In this document: positions 13,001 through 22,739 of the stretch, piece after piece
Layout: every line of letters starts with the position of its first letter
Numbering within the stretch: the first letter of the stretch is position 1
NCBI RefSeq assembly: GCF_949628215.1
Contig: NC_134281.1
Span: forward strand, 40,656,512 to 40,720,511
Origin: Phalacrocorax aristotelis
Taxonomy: Eukaryota; Chordata; Aves; Suliformes; Phalacrocoracidae
DNA length: 64,000 bases
Direction of reading: 5' to 3'
The notes under the pieces: model-generated
Database searches by the model: none
What the model saw: only the letters and a program-made list of their open reading frames with translations
What the model was told of the DNA's origin: nothing
Translations under genes and position numbers: made by a program

Positions 13001-16000
13001 GCCAACACAGGAAGGACAAATTTATTTTTAAACCTGTTGCTGCAGCCTCCAAAGTCTCAAGGGCTACAGTATGTGGCTGCTGAGCATCTCCATCTCCAGG
13101 GGATCCTGGCCTTGTCTGGAGGATGTTGTGTTCCCTCAGCAGAGCGGGCAGAGCTCTGCTGGGCCTTTTGCCTCGCTTTAGCACAAGCTAGCGTTTTCCC
13201 CCCGCAATCCTGATAAAAACTAATCTCTGTTAAGGCTGTGGTTGGTGTGTGGGAGATCCTACCTTCCTGTCTGCCAGTGCCCCGGCTGAGGGTGATGCTG
13301 GCAGGGCTGGAAGACCCCCTGGAGTTGTAAGCGGTGACATGGAAGGTGTGGGCTCCAGGGGGCACCAGGACGTTGCACACTGTGCTGGAGGTGTTGCAGA
13401 GGAGGAGCACTCCCGCGGGGCTCTCGGCAGCCACGGCGTAGCCCAGGATCTTCCCGCGGGCATCCTGGGGCGACAGGGGCTGCGAACAGCGAGACAGACC
13501 GGCGCCATGGGGACAGGTGCAGGGTCCAACACTGAGCAGCCCCAGTGCAGGACAGATGCCCCCTCAGCTGGGTGACGTGTGGATGGATTTTGCAAGGATG
13601 GAGAGATTTTGCCGCAAGGACACGTTGAGGTCTCCTCTTCCCCCCAACTCTTTGGTCAAAGGGCTCTTTAGGAAGGGCATCACCTTCAACTGCCTGTTGG
13701 CAGCTGCTGTCCTCGGGGAGGAGCAAAGCATGCAAAAATTTCACGGGAGCTGCCAGAACAGACCATACCTTGATCAAGACCGTCACCTCGTGGCTGCCGT
13801 TCGGGAACACTGGGCCCAGGCGCCGCCAAATGTCAGGCGCCGCAGCAGGGGCTGAGGGAGGAAGGGTGGGATGTCAGTGTGAGTCCCCAGAGGGGAGCCA
13901 GCCGGGGGTCCCACTCACGCACATGGCTTCCACCCATGCACAGCCTTTGCAGCAAGCTCTGCCCGGCCGGTGGCTCCGTGTGGGGCAGCAGGCTGGTCCC
14001 CATGCAGCCAGAGGCAGCACTGAAGCGTGGCGGCAGACTCGCTGCTGCATGGCTCTGCTGCCACGGAGAGGAAACAGCCCAGACAGCAAAGAGCAGCAAG
14101 CACTGCTTTTTAGGACAAGAGCGTCCCCAGCTTCCTCGTCATGACAGGGACGTCAGTAAGGGCATCACTCCTCAGATGTCTCAGCCTGCTGCTAGCCGAG
14201 ATAACTGTGCTGGCTGTGCCTAAGTTCATCCTGCTGTTAGTAACTGGGATGCTGACCTGAGAGGACAGGTATCTGTGGCTGGTGGGACACCTCAGCTGAT
14301 GCGGCTTTTCCACCTGGGGCAAGAGGTGCTCCCTGCTGCTGAGGGCAAGCAATCCAGCTACCAAAGATGGATAAGCACATCCTATCCCTCTTTCTGTTTG
14401 GAAAATCAAGTGCCTGCAAAGCACCTCTGGTTTCTCTCTGGCTCTTACTGTGCTGCAGCAGCCTCAGGAGTCTGCCAAAATCGCCATCACCTGCAATGTG
14501 CCACTGGGCTGGGAGTGCTCAGAGGGCACAAGAGGAGCTACTGGCTCATGACAGGGCTCAGCCCTTGGCTATGGTTTGGGGACGGCAGTGGTGCCTCCTG
14601 GGCCACAGCATCATGCCTGATGTCTGCCAACAGCAGTCTCCAGCAGCGCAGGGACATGCAGGCTCCCATGCCATGTGCACACCATGCACTTGCATGTCGC
14701 TGGCTCACTTGAGCTGCCCAGCAGTCAGAGCTTGGGCCAGGTCCCCCTAGAGCATCTCAAGGAGGTGATGGGCTGCGTGGGAAAACACAGCAAGAGCAGC
14801 ACTGAGGCTAAGCTTACCTGCCTCAGGGGTGGTGTAGAGAAAGGGGTTGCTCCAGGTGCTCCAGGGGCTGTTAGCAGGGCTGAGCCGGCACCTGACCTGA
14901 AACATGTACTGGGTGTTACTCTGCAGGTCATGCTGTGAGCGGGGCCCCTGCCGCGTTGCACGGTTCCACACCTCCACCTGCAAGGGAAGTAGAGTGCTAG
15001 GGGGAAGTGGGACCCAGCTGGCCCCGTGCTGCCAACACCTCCCCATGCAGAGCAGGAGCTTGCAGCGGTTGCTGCCTTCCTCATCTGCACAGATGTGGAT
15101 GGTCATGGTCCTCCCTGAGTGCATAGGGCTGGCTAACTCTCTGGGCACATCCTGCCCTGGGGGACTGCCTGCCAATGGGGTCCCCATCGCCCCACCTGTG
15201 GTGCTCTAGCATGTTTTTGAAACTGATGCTGTTGCAAGACGCAGTGCACGCACAGACCCCTCTGCGAGCACATCGGGCAACCTGGGGCATATGCAGCAAG
15301 AGCCTCCAGCCCGCTGCTGCACTGGGCTTCTAGCACCACAGCAATTTTGGGGGCTGCAGAGAGCACTGGGATCAGCCTCAGTCCCTGCCAGCACCAAAGG
15401 GGACCTGGGCGGAGGTGCCCCAGGGTTAGTTGTGTCTGTGAGTGTGCGAATGTGACTGATGAAGTGTATGTGCACTGAGCATCCCTAGAGGGTGTTTTGC
15501 CTTGTCCTTGCAGAGCTAGATAAAGTTTGGAAATATTTTGAAATTTTCCTTTTTACTTAAAAAGCAGAGATAACCCTGTCTGAAAGTCTGTCTGCCCTCT
15601 CAGAGGGCATCAGCTCCCCTGCCCCACCAAAAGTGGGGCACCAAAGCAAAGGGATCTGTTTTGAATGACCCCAAATGCTCCCATTGCCCATGGGTGCTTA
15701 GGGTTCTCCAGCAGGACCAGGACTGGCATGTCTCCTAACGGGGGACAGCTCACACAGGGTCCCCCTCCTCTGGGTCTGCATGGGGGGGAAGTTTTGGGGG
15801 GTCCTGGGCCATCTCACATGCCATACCGGGGCACCCATGGCTTTGTGTCGCTCCTCACAGTACACATTGTCCAGCAGAGTCTGCCTCCTCCAGTGAATGG
15901 TGGTGGTGGGAGGCGATGTCTCCGTTGTCTCAGCACTGGTGACCAGGGGCAGAGCTGGGACCACTGCCGGGAGAGCCAGGAAAGCATGGGTCAGGGTGCT

Positions 16001-18698
16001 GGCATGTCATGGGGGGCTGCTCTCCCTCACGTGAGCCACACCACTTGTGCATGTCCCTAAAGCCACATCTTGGGGTCATGCATATGGCACTGCACATCCC
16101 CAGCATGCGGTGCAGCTCATGGGTGGCTGGATGGATGGACATACATACCAAGCTCCTGCAGGTTGAGGTGCCTTGGGGCTGAACGAGCAGCACCCAGTGC
16201 GTTGCTGGCCTGCACCCATGCCAAGTAGTGGCTCCCACTGCGCAGTTCATTCAGCTGCACTGGCTTGCCTTCATGGAAGACCTTCTCCTCAGCATCCTCA
16301 GCATCCTCTGCTGCTGCTGTCCCCACACTGGGAAGCAGAAAGCAGCCCTGGTCAGAGCCCGTCCTGGCATCACACACCCACTGGAAAGGCGACTCCAGCT
16401 CTCAAGGGTTCACGGCTTGTGACTGGGGCACAGTCATCTACAAAACTGGAGTTTGTCACTCCTAAAGTGAACTAGAAAGTAATTGCCTTCGGTTCTTGAT
16501 GCTTCTGTAGGGCATTTGCATTTTTCACTGTAGGAAGGGAACTTGCTCAGTTCTTTCTGACTGCACATTTCAAGGTTTGAACCCAAGCAAATTTAGGCAG
16601 GCAGTTAATCACTTCTCTTCACAAAGCCTACATATGATGGGATTTAATGTGTTTACTTCAATAATCGAGTCAGATTAACATTGAAAGCCTGCCAGTCTTG
16701 TGTCACATGGGCTTCAGTGTCAAACATGGCAGAAAAAATCCTAGGCCAGGTAGGAAGGGCTGTGGCACGCAGCAGAGCAGCCAGCACACCTGCTTCAGGT
16801 TCAACCTTTTGTACCCTGCTAGAGCTTCAGTTTTGGGTTTTGGGCAGCGTTATGTGCACACCACCAGCTGCACCCTCTGCACGCCCTTCAGCTTAGCTAG
16901 AGTCAATGCACCTGCAAAAAATGCATGGCTGTAATGCATTGCAACATGATTCAATGTTTGCTGGGCCACTGATAGCACTGAGTGTGTAAGGCCCATCCTG
17001 CAGAATTAAACTTGCACTTTAAGGTGCATTTTGCAAGGAGAAGACCAGGGAGATGTGAGCTTTAGAAAGCATAACTAGGGCACGGCATGCACTCCCAGCT
17101 GCCAGCAGCAGAGCAGCCCTGGTGTCACCCGGGTTTGTGGCTGCCACGCCCTGACTGCACACCCTGTGCTGTCTCTGCTGGTTACCGTGCTCCCTCCTGG
17201 CCCTGTCTGGCTCGGCGCATCACCCACCCCACAGCCCCCCGACCCACAGTGCCGTACCTGCGCAGGTGAAGGGCATAGTGGGTGTGTAGGTGGGTCGGCC
17301 GCCCCACATCCCACGTGCATGCCAGGAGCCCTGAGAACTCGTGGATGGTGCAGGTCAGGTTGCTGGGGGGGTCCGGAGGGTCTGTGGAGGCAAGGTTGGA
17401 CAGAACATGTGGGTACCCCCCAGCAGTGCAAAGCCCAGGCTGCTGCAACCCCCTCCCAACCTCCTCGGTGCTGGTAGCTTAACAAAAATCAGCGAAACCC
17501 CATAGCAGCGGGGACGTACTCACAGCCAGCCAGGACCTCAGTGCCGCACACCAGCAGCTGCTTTTTGCTGTTGGGGCAGCGGGCGAAGCAGGTGATGGAC
17601 CCGGAGGGCATCCGGAAATTGCGCAGCTGGAACCGGACAGCGCTGCTGTTGAAGGGGCGCAGGGGACCCTCAGTGTGGTTGTAGTTGATGACGATGAAGA
17701 ACTGGGCCCAGGGACAGCCAAGGGTGGAGATGCAGTTGATGGAGATGTTGGAGCCCATCTGCACCACCAGTGCAGGCTCGATCCAGACATGACCTGAGCA
17801 CTTGATATTTGCAACACCTGCGCCAATACCTGCCAGGTCAGGGTGGCTCTGGGTAAGTGTCCCACGGGAGGAGATGAGGCCTGCAGGCTGCACTGCTCCA
17901 CACAGGCAGCTGATTCGCTAGGACATAGGCAGCAGCATGGCAGAACGCTGTGGTGGTGGGGCTGCCAGTGCCCTCCGGCCCCCTTGCTCCCCCCCGGGAT
18001 GGGCATAAACTCCCCTGCCTTCAGCAGTGACCCGGCACGCGGTGACTCATCCCCTCAGATCGGAAACAGCTAGTTTCACCAATCTTAGGTTTTGCTCTAA
18101 TGCTTAAATGACTGCAGGGAAATAACCCGTAGTCTCGAGAGCTCTGATTCCCCGAGATTAGGGCAGCAGCCCCCACGCAGAGGCGCACGCTGCCCTTCAC
18201 TATCAGATGAGGGCTCTGCACCAGCCCCAGCAAACCCATCTCACAGCCGATATCAGGCTCGATCTGGCCTTCCTGGAAAGGGCGCAGCTGCACTCCGGCT
18301 TCATGTGAGCAGAGGCAGGATCGCACTGCTTGTCACAGCTGCTGAAACACTAGTGTGCTACTAGTGTGCTACTTTGGCCCTGGTCCAAAGATGCAAGCAG
18401 GGAGGAGAGGGTGCCGCTGCATGTGGGAGCCCCCTGCAATACTAATGAAGCACACCCCCCAAAATCCATAGCTGTAGCCCTATAATTTTCCTACTCCCAC
18501 TCCGATTCCCCAATAGGCCAGGGTGTTTGCTCTGGTGGTCAGTGAGGGTGACACTGTGGTGGTCATGCCATGCTGTGCCAAGCAGTGACGCGCTGCTGCT
18601 TACCTCCGCACAGGCAGCAGAGCAGGACGTGGAGCACCAAAGCCTCGCCGGACCCCACCATGGCCTGGGCTGCAGCTGCCGCCCGTGCGTGGCATAGT
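3451..18698 (-). CDS. IL23R: Interleukin-23 receptor, complete coding region (14 coding exons, 798 aa)
   Basis: This is the ligand-specific chain of the IL-23 receptor, a type I cytokine receptor that pairs with IL12RB1 at the plasma membrane and signals through JAK2/TYK2 and STAT3. Coding exons, 5' to 3' on the minus strand: 18661-18604, 17817-17524, 17381-17258, 16327-16149, 15963-15827, 14977-14818, 13851-13769, 13479-13263, 12402-12205, 11498-11412, 6809-6759, 5931-5835, 4614-4524, 4071-3451. All junctions are GT-AG, phases match throughout, and the 2397 nt total is divisible by 3. Identity rests on close similarity to human IL23R at the N-terminus (CSGHVWIEPA), around box 1 (PKWLFED, ENSNVVK) and in the distal tail (EQTLVPDELVSCL), and on the SLC35D1/MIER1 neighbours. 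Human IL23R is 629 aa; the excess is mainly two extra FnIII domains. IL12RB2 was considered and fits the N-terminus and tail less well. Confidence 0.93.
4524..4614 (-). CDS. IL23R: IL23R cytoplasmic box 1 exon
   Basis: A 91-nt exon encoding residues about 562-592, the membrane-proximal JAK-binding region. LLPKWLFEDFPHMENSNVVK aligns with human LIPKWLYEDIPNMKNSNVVK almost residue for residue, with the box 1 proline and tryptophan kept. The acceptor ends GATAAAG after a T-rich tract, and the donor is GTAATT. Confidence 0.9.
5835..5931 (-). CDS. IL23R: IL23R transmembrane exon
   Basis: A 97-nt exon encoding residues about 530-562. It begins DKDVGVFLGLG (human RGDIGLLLGM), continues through about 23 hydrophobic residues, and ends with the basic stop-transfer stretch KKSARK. 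This is the single membrane span of the type I receptor. It leaves in phase 2 at a GTATTG donor. Confidence 0.88.
6759..6809 (-). CDS. IL23R: IL23R short juxtamembrane stalk exon
   Basis: A 51-nt phase 1-1 exon with a strong pyrimidine-rich acceptor and a GTAAGC donor. It encodes DQLLGSIYREIPH, a short extracellular stalk before the membrane span. Because it is symmetric in phase, it could be skipped without changing the frame. Human has a different, longer stalk at this place. Confidence 0.7.
6810..11411 (-). other. IL23R intron between FnIII D5 and the stalk exon
   Basis: A 4.6 kb intron. In gp130-like receptors a sixth ectodomain (D6) would be encoded here. I found no pair of phase-matched exons with FnIII strands. 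The one nameable element is the solo LTR at 10067-10643. Several open stretches on both strands (for example 8662-9102 plus and 7599-7817 minus) do not resemble any protein I know. Confidence 0.5.
10067..10643 (+). mobile_element. Solo LTR, avian endogenous retrovirus class III (ERVL-like)
   Basis: A 577-bp fossil LTR that begins TGTCCTGGTTTCAG and ends CTAAACCATGACA. It is flanked by a perfect 5-bp target duplication (GCACT at 10062-10066 and 10644-10648), the size used by class III elements. A TATATAAAG box lies near 10325 and an ATTAAA signal near 10514. No internal region remains, so this is a solo LTR. The sequence type is abundant in songbird genomes. The intact duplication and clean termini suggest a moderately recent insertion within avian evolution. 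It lies in an IL23R intron, antisense to the gene. Confidence 0.85.
11412..12402 (-). CDS. IL23R: IL23R exons for extra FnIII domain D5 (12402-12205 and 11498-11412)
   Basis: Two phase 1-1 exons (198 and 87 nt) encode residues about 418-512. The first has ISVAWQPLHH and WFIVEWVL, matching the ITWQPP and VVEW strands of IL12RB2/gp130-type FnIII domains. The second has HIKASVYAVYPDGVS, equivalent to the closing F-G strands. Donors are GTAAGA and GTAAGC. I found no convincing following D6 domain before the stalk exon, so the receptor reads as Ig plus four FnIII domains. Confidence 0.78.
12547..12596. repeat. AT-rich low-complexity stretch in an IL23R intron
   Basis: TATA/ATTA-rich tract in the intron between D4 and D5, with no unit long enough to call a minisatellite. 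Confidence 0.5.
13263..13851 (-). CDS. IL23R: IL23R exons for extra FnIII domain D4 (13851-13769 and 13479-13263)
   Basis: Two exons (83 and 217 nt, phase 1-0 and 0-1) encode about 100 residues, 318-417, with the layout of a fibronectin III domain. The sequence includes HEVTVLIK, ARGKILGYAV and HTFHVTAYNSRGSS. The segment ARGKIL followed by a Tyr strand, and the closing NSRGSS, match human IL12RB2 D4 (ARGKILHYQV, NSKGSS). Human IL23R has no such domain. Both acceptors and donors are consensus and the domain joins in frame to D3 and D5, so the exons look functional. Transcript data would settle whether they are constitutive. Confidence 0.8.
14818..15963 (-). CDS. IL23R: IL23R exons for FnIII domain D3 with WSXWS motif (15963-15827 and 14977-14818)
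   Basis: Encodes residues about 219-317, the second half of the cytokine-binding module. The first exon aligns with human IVIPSAAVISRAET and YKATT. The second contains NTQYMFQVRC (human NIKYVFQVRC) and then WSTWS at 14863-14849, residues about 303-307. This is a canonical WSXWS; the human protein has WQPWS here. The junction between the exons is phase 0, and the second exon leaves in phase 1 into the extra FnIII exons instead of going straight to a stalk exon as in mammals. Confidence 0.9.
16149..17381 (-). CDS. IL23R: IL23R exons for FnIII domain D2 (17381-17258 and 16327-16149)
   Basis: Two exons encode residues about 118-219, the first half of the cytokine-binding module. The first has the family cysteine/tryptophan pattern (NLTCTI, then LACTWDVG) that matches human VTCVIYEYSGNMTCTWNAG. 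The second ends with YLAWVQASNALG, matching human YLVWVQAANALG. The second exon also carries a small in-frame repeat (AEDAEDAEE) that has no counterpart in human and could vary in length between individuals. The intron between them shows nothing recognisable. Confidence 0.9.
17524..17817 (-). CDS. IL23R: IL23R exon for Ig-like domain D1
   Basis: Encodes residues about 20-118, the N-terminal Ig-like domain that contacts the p19 subunit of IL-23 in the mammalian receptor. It opens with GVANIKCSGHVWIEPA, close to human GITNINCSGHIWVEPA. The later cysteine pattern (CFARCP, LVCG) also matches human CTAECP and LICG. The exon is 294 nt and phase 1 to phase 1. This exon gives the clearest separation from IL12RB2. 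Confidence 0.9.
18604..18698 (-). CDS. IL23R: IL23R first coding exon: 5' UTR, start codon and signal peptide
   Basis: The exon starts after a TTCCTCCCCCCAG acceptor and holds the ATG at 18661-18659. The 19 full codons read as a secretory signal: a short polar start, then a hydrophobic core (ALVLHVLLCCLC) ending in small residues. It closes in phase 1 at a GTAAGC donor. The in-frame ATG was chosen because it directly precedes the hydrophobic core and because the exon joins in frame to the Ig-domain exon. Confidence 0.85.
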
Positions 18699-19094
18699 CT
18701 GGGGGGAGGAAGGGTGTAAGTTGTTGCACCAGCCTCACCGCTGCCCAATGTTCCTGGGTCTGCCCTCGTCCTGGGATGCTCAGGGACTGCGCTGAAGGTG
18801 GCAATGGGGATGCATGGTGAGGGTTTCGCTGGGGATTTGGGGTCAGGTCAGATCGTGCCAGCAGCAGGATAACAGTGGGACAAGACTGTGGGCACACAGG
18901 ACTCAGCATTTCAGGCAGAGGCACCCCGTTGGCAGAGCCCAGTGTCCAGCCCTGCTGAGCAGCCCCAAGGCCACTTCCCCCGAGCTTCCACCTCCGATGA
19001 CATTTCTCTTAGCTTTCACACCTGTGAAATTCCTCCAATCCTTTCCTTACACGGACACCTATGTTCATGCAGTTTTGGTAACCCACAGGCTGGA

Positions 19095-19735
19095 CAGCTT
19101 CACCACCACCCCCAAGCAGGTGATGGAGCAAACCCCCCTGGAAACCAGCTCCTAGGACACACAGAAGGACCAGGAGGTGATGGGAGCTGGCAGCATGGAT
19201 TTACAAAAGAGAAGTCATGCCTGAGCAGCCTGAGAGCCTTCCTCAAAGAGGATTGGCATGCTGGGTGAAGGGAGCACAAGGGATGCTGCTTGTCTTCATC
19301 CTGCCCCTCTGCTCAGTGCTAGGGAGGCACATTTGGAGCACTGGGTCCAGGGCTGGAGTCCCCAGGACAGGAGAGACACAGATGGACTGGAGTGAGTCCA
19401 GCAAAGGCTGCAAAGATGCCTGAGGGCCTGGAGCACCTGAGATGTGAGGAAGGGCTGGGAGAGCTGGGGCTGTTCAGCCTGGAGAGGAGAGGGCTCAGGG
19501 GGGTCTGATGTCTGATGGCGGCTGTAGAGATGAGGGAGCCAGACTCCTCTCAGTGCTGGCCAGGGACAGGACAGGAGGCAATGGGCTCACATTGAAAATC
19601 AGGAAATTCCAGTTAAACATAAGAAAAAAGCACTTTAAGGGTGACCATACATGGGGTTGGCTGTCCTGAGGGGTAGCGCTGTGGTCTCCATTCCAGGAGA
19701 TGCTCAGACCTGACCAGACATGGTTTTGTGGGACA
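19095..19735 (+). mobile_element. CR1 LINE fragment, internally deleted
   Basis: The 5' part translates to reverse-transcriptase fragments typical of CR1 (KQVMEQ, then QHGFTKEKSCLSSLRAF). It then jumps to the 3' region (GAGCTGGGGCTGTTCAGCC, AGGAGGCAATGGGCTCACA). The copy is sense to the plus strand, far shorter than a full CR1, and broken by deletions, so it is inactive. Confidence 0.85.
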
Positions 19736-21076
19736 GAAGCTTCCCTCGTTTCCATAACATCTTTCCCACCCCCTTGCTGTGGCAGATCATGCCCAAGCCA
19801 AGCAACAGCTCTTCCTGGCAGCTCTCCCCTCTGAGACAGTCACAAAATCCCAGGCAAGGGCTTCCCTCTCTCTCCAAGGAGCCACGCTTGTGTCTGCATC
19901 CCACAGCCTTACCTTATTTTTTCGCTGCTCACTTTGCCTTCCCCTCCAGCCTCTGGATTCATCCCCCCCAGGACAACCTGCCCTGCCAGAGGGGAAGCCC
20001 AGCCTCGCCATCCTCATGGGGTTCAAGGTACAAGTATGGCGTACAGGGCTGGGACAGCTTTGCAGCAGCTAGGGCACAGACCAGCAGGATTCAAGGAAAT
20101 GCAGCTCCTGGGGAAGGGATTGCTCTTCTCCAAGAGAAAAATCCACCTGGGAGCAGCTTGCATGGCACACCCAAGCTCCCATGAAGGCTGGGGCGATGCC
20201 GATGATGTGGGCGCAGAGATGGGTGCTGGGCAGACCATTACAATAGCCTTACACCCTGTTTACATGTACGGTGCTGAAAATAGAGTGAAGCCCCACACCT
20301 CCATAGTTTTCTTTTTAAGACAGCAATAATTAAAATAAAGCTATACAAAATCTGACATTAGAAATGGCAAGTTTTCCTTTGAGACACATGCTGAACCAGA
20401 GCCCACTGTAAAAGCTTCAAAATTATCAACCCAAACCAGGCTACCAGCTACAGCTAATGCTTTTGTATTTCTCCTGCTCTGTGAGCTGACCTCATTTGTT
20501 TTAAGGGCTGTTCAAGTATTCATCATGAGTGAGTCAAATTTCAAGTGCCTTCCTATTACCTGACCCACTAAGAGAACTTGAAGGCCTCCCAATTGCCTGT
20601 GAATCTTCTGCAAGTTAGAACAAATGGGAAAAAAACCCACCCAATCCTTGTGGTCTATGAAAAGAGATGAAAATACAATAAATCTGACCGGCTGCCAGCT
20701 CTAAGACAAGACTGCAGGCTCTGCCTCCTCCGGGGATCACTCACATTTGCATTTTTATTCCAATTTAGAGGCATTTGCAAACTCCAAAGCCAGAAGGAAC
20801 AAGACCATTCCACTTGTTGAGAGATACTGGTTGATTTGATCTCATCTCTATTAGAAAGTCTCCTCATACATTAGTGCTAAAGAAATGTGAAGCAAATGAA
20901 GAAGGAAAAAGCCGTCCCGGTTGTGCAAGCCCAAACAATGCGAAATCTTTACTGGCAACGTGTGTCAGAAGTGGCTAACGCACATAAGCAGCAGCCAAGA
21001 AACATGAGCAGGAATTCTTGGCTTTAAATCCAAGTGGTAGTGGGCTGGAAGCTGGGCAGAGTGGGGGGTTTCTTAC

Positions 21077-21200
21077 CTTGCCAGTCCTCAGGACATGTGC
21101 TGCTGGGCCCCTCTGCCTGCTGCTGCGGCCGGGGCTGCCGGGCGGGACGAGAAGCATCAGCAACTGTCAGCAAGCCTGACCTAGATTGCTGCATCGAGAA
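21077..21200 (-). other. IL23R: Candidate untranslated first exon of IL23R (5' limit uncertain)
   Basis: The first coding exon of IL23R has a strong acceptor (pyrimidine tract then AG) about 37 bases before the ATG, so an upstream noncoding exon is expected. On the minus strand a GC-richer segment ends at 21077 with a consensus donor (CAAG followed by GTAAGA at 21076-21071). The 5' boundary is a guess. The donor and the need for an upstream exon are seen; joining this segment to IL23R is inference. Confidence 0.3.
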
Positions 21201-21934
21201 AAACTGAGAGTTTCCAGTCTGAGTCAGTCCATGGGAAAACCCAGCATCCCTTAAAGGAACAGCCTCGGGGGGGGTTGTCTTTTTAGTCTTTAAGTTGTTA
21301 GAGCATTTAGTCACCCTGGCAAATTCAAGTCTATTCCAAATGGATTTTTATGTTTGCGTGGCTTCATGCATGGCACCAGGAACCCAGTGGAGGGGTCCTG
21401 GGGAGCCAGGCTGAGCTCTGTCACCAAAAGAATATTTTTCCACTAACCCCAGAAGTCTTAACTCTTTAAGGACTGAGGTTGTTTTCACGGGCACTGAGTG
21501 TCACCCCCCCTGCTTGTGCCGGTCCCCAGCTCATCCAGGGATGCTATGGGCTGTGGACCCCCAAGGCAGGGGGCAGAAGGGACCAAGGCTCCAGGGCTCT
21601 CCATCCCTCTGGCTCCTGCCACAGCTCCCAACCCTCCCCACCCCCCCCGCCCCGGAGAGCCCGTGGCTTCCTCTTTCATGTCGGTTGAAGAGTTAACCTC
21701 AATAACAGTGTTAACCTCATTAGACACTGCAACCACAGGAAATACCACACTGCTCGCCTGCCCTCTGCCCTCCCAAGTAAACGTTAGGGAACAAAATTTC
21801 CAGCCCCCACCCCCTCATCCTGGGACAAGGCAGACCATTCCTCTGCCAGCAAGCCCCCACTGCTCTGGGTTTTGACTGATCTATGGGGTTTTCTGGTGAA
21901 AGTGAATGGTGGGTGAAAACAAGAGCATCACCCT

Positions 21935-21953
21935 GGGGGGGTGGGGGGGTGGG
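21935..21953 (+). repeat. G-run with quadruplex potential
   Basis: Two runs of seven G and one of three G are separated by single T, enough for a short-loop G-quadruplex. It lies about 0.75 kb upstream of the candidate IL23R first exon, on the opposite strand. Confidence 0.6.
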
Positions 21954-22335
21954 AAGCCTTGCTGCGTGTTGAAATGATAATGTGTAGTTATAGTAATGTA
22001 TATAATGCATCTGTATGTATAGTTATACACACCCCGAGCAAGACCAGGAGGGTTTTGGTGAGAATTTTGGTTTCAGAGGGTTACAGGTGTCTTTAATGCG
22101 TTATGTAACAAAAGCATTTGTACTAATCTATCGAAAAGCATTTTCAGGAGGCAGAGGGGCGGTCTTGCCCTGTGGGTGGGCTTTGCTGCAGCTCCAGGGT
22201 CCTGGTGTGGAGGGGAGCTAGCCGAGGAGGGTCCCGGGGAACGCCAGGCCCCTCTGCAGGGCTGCTGGGGCTGGGGGGGTCATCTGCCTGCAGTGACATA
22301 GCTGGGGCAGAGTGATAAATGCTGGGTGGAACCTG

Positions 22336-22680
22336 CTGTGGGGCACACATCTGGGCTGCACATCTGGGTCTGGACAGCACAGTGGGGGTGCACATCTGGG
22401 GCTGGGGCAGAACCGTGGGCCTTCATATTTGAGGTGGGGCAGCATTGCAAGTGTGCACATCTGGAGCCAGGCCCTGGCATCTGGATCTGGGGTGGCACTG
22501 TGGGTGTGCACCTCTGAAGCTGGGACAGCACAAAGGGAAAGCGTATCTGGGCCCAGGTAGCACATCTGGAGCGAGTGCAGCAACATAAGTGTGCACATCT
22601 AGAGCCAGCACAGCACACCTGGAGTGCGCACAGTGCATCTGGCTGTGGTGCAGTGTGCCTCCAGACACAGTGCATTGTGG
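22336..22680. repeat. Degenerate minisatellite with GCACATCTGG core
   Basis: Imperfect units of roughly 45-60 bp repeat the core TGCACATCTGG(A/G)GC followed by GGCAGCA/ACAGCAC. Long open frames on both strands here reflect the repeat and are not genes. Confidence 0.7.
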
Positions 22681-22739
22681 CTGCTCCCCAGCACCCAGCC
22701 AGCCTTGGCAGCTTCCTGAGATGGGTGTTGTAGCCCCTC

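Noticed and set aside
3451-18698. Calling the cytokine receptor IL12RB2
   Set aside because: The extra FnIII domains resemble IL12RB2, but the Ig domain, box 1 region and distal tail match IL23R far better, and the gene sits next to SLC35D1 as IL23R does.
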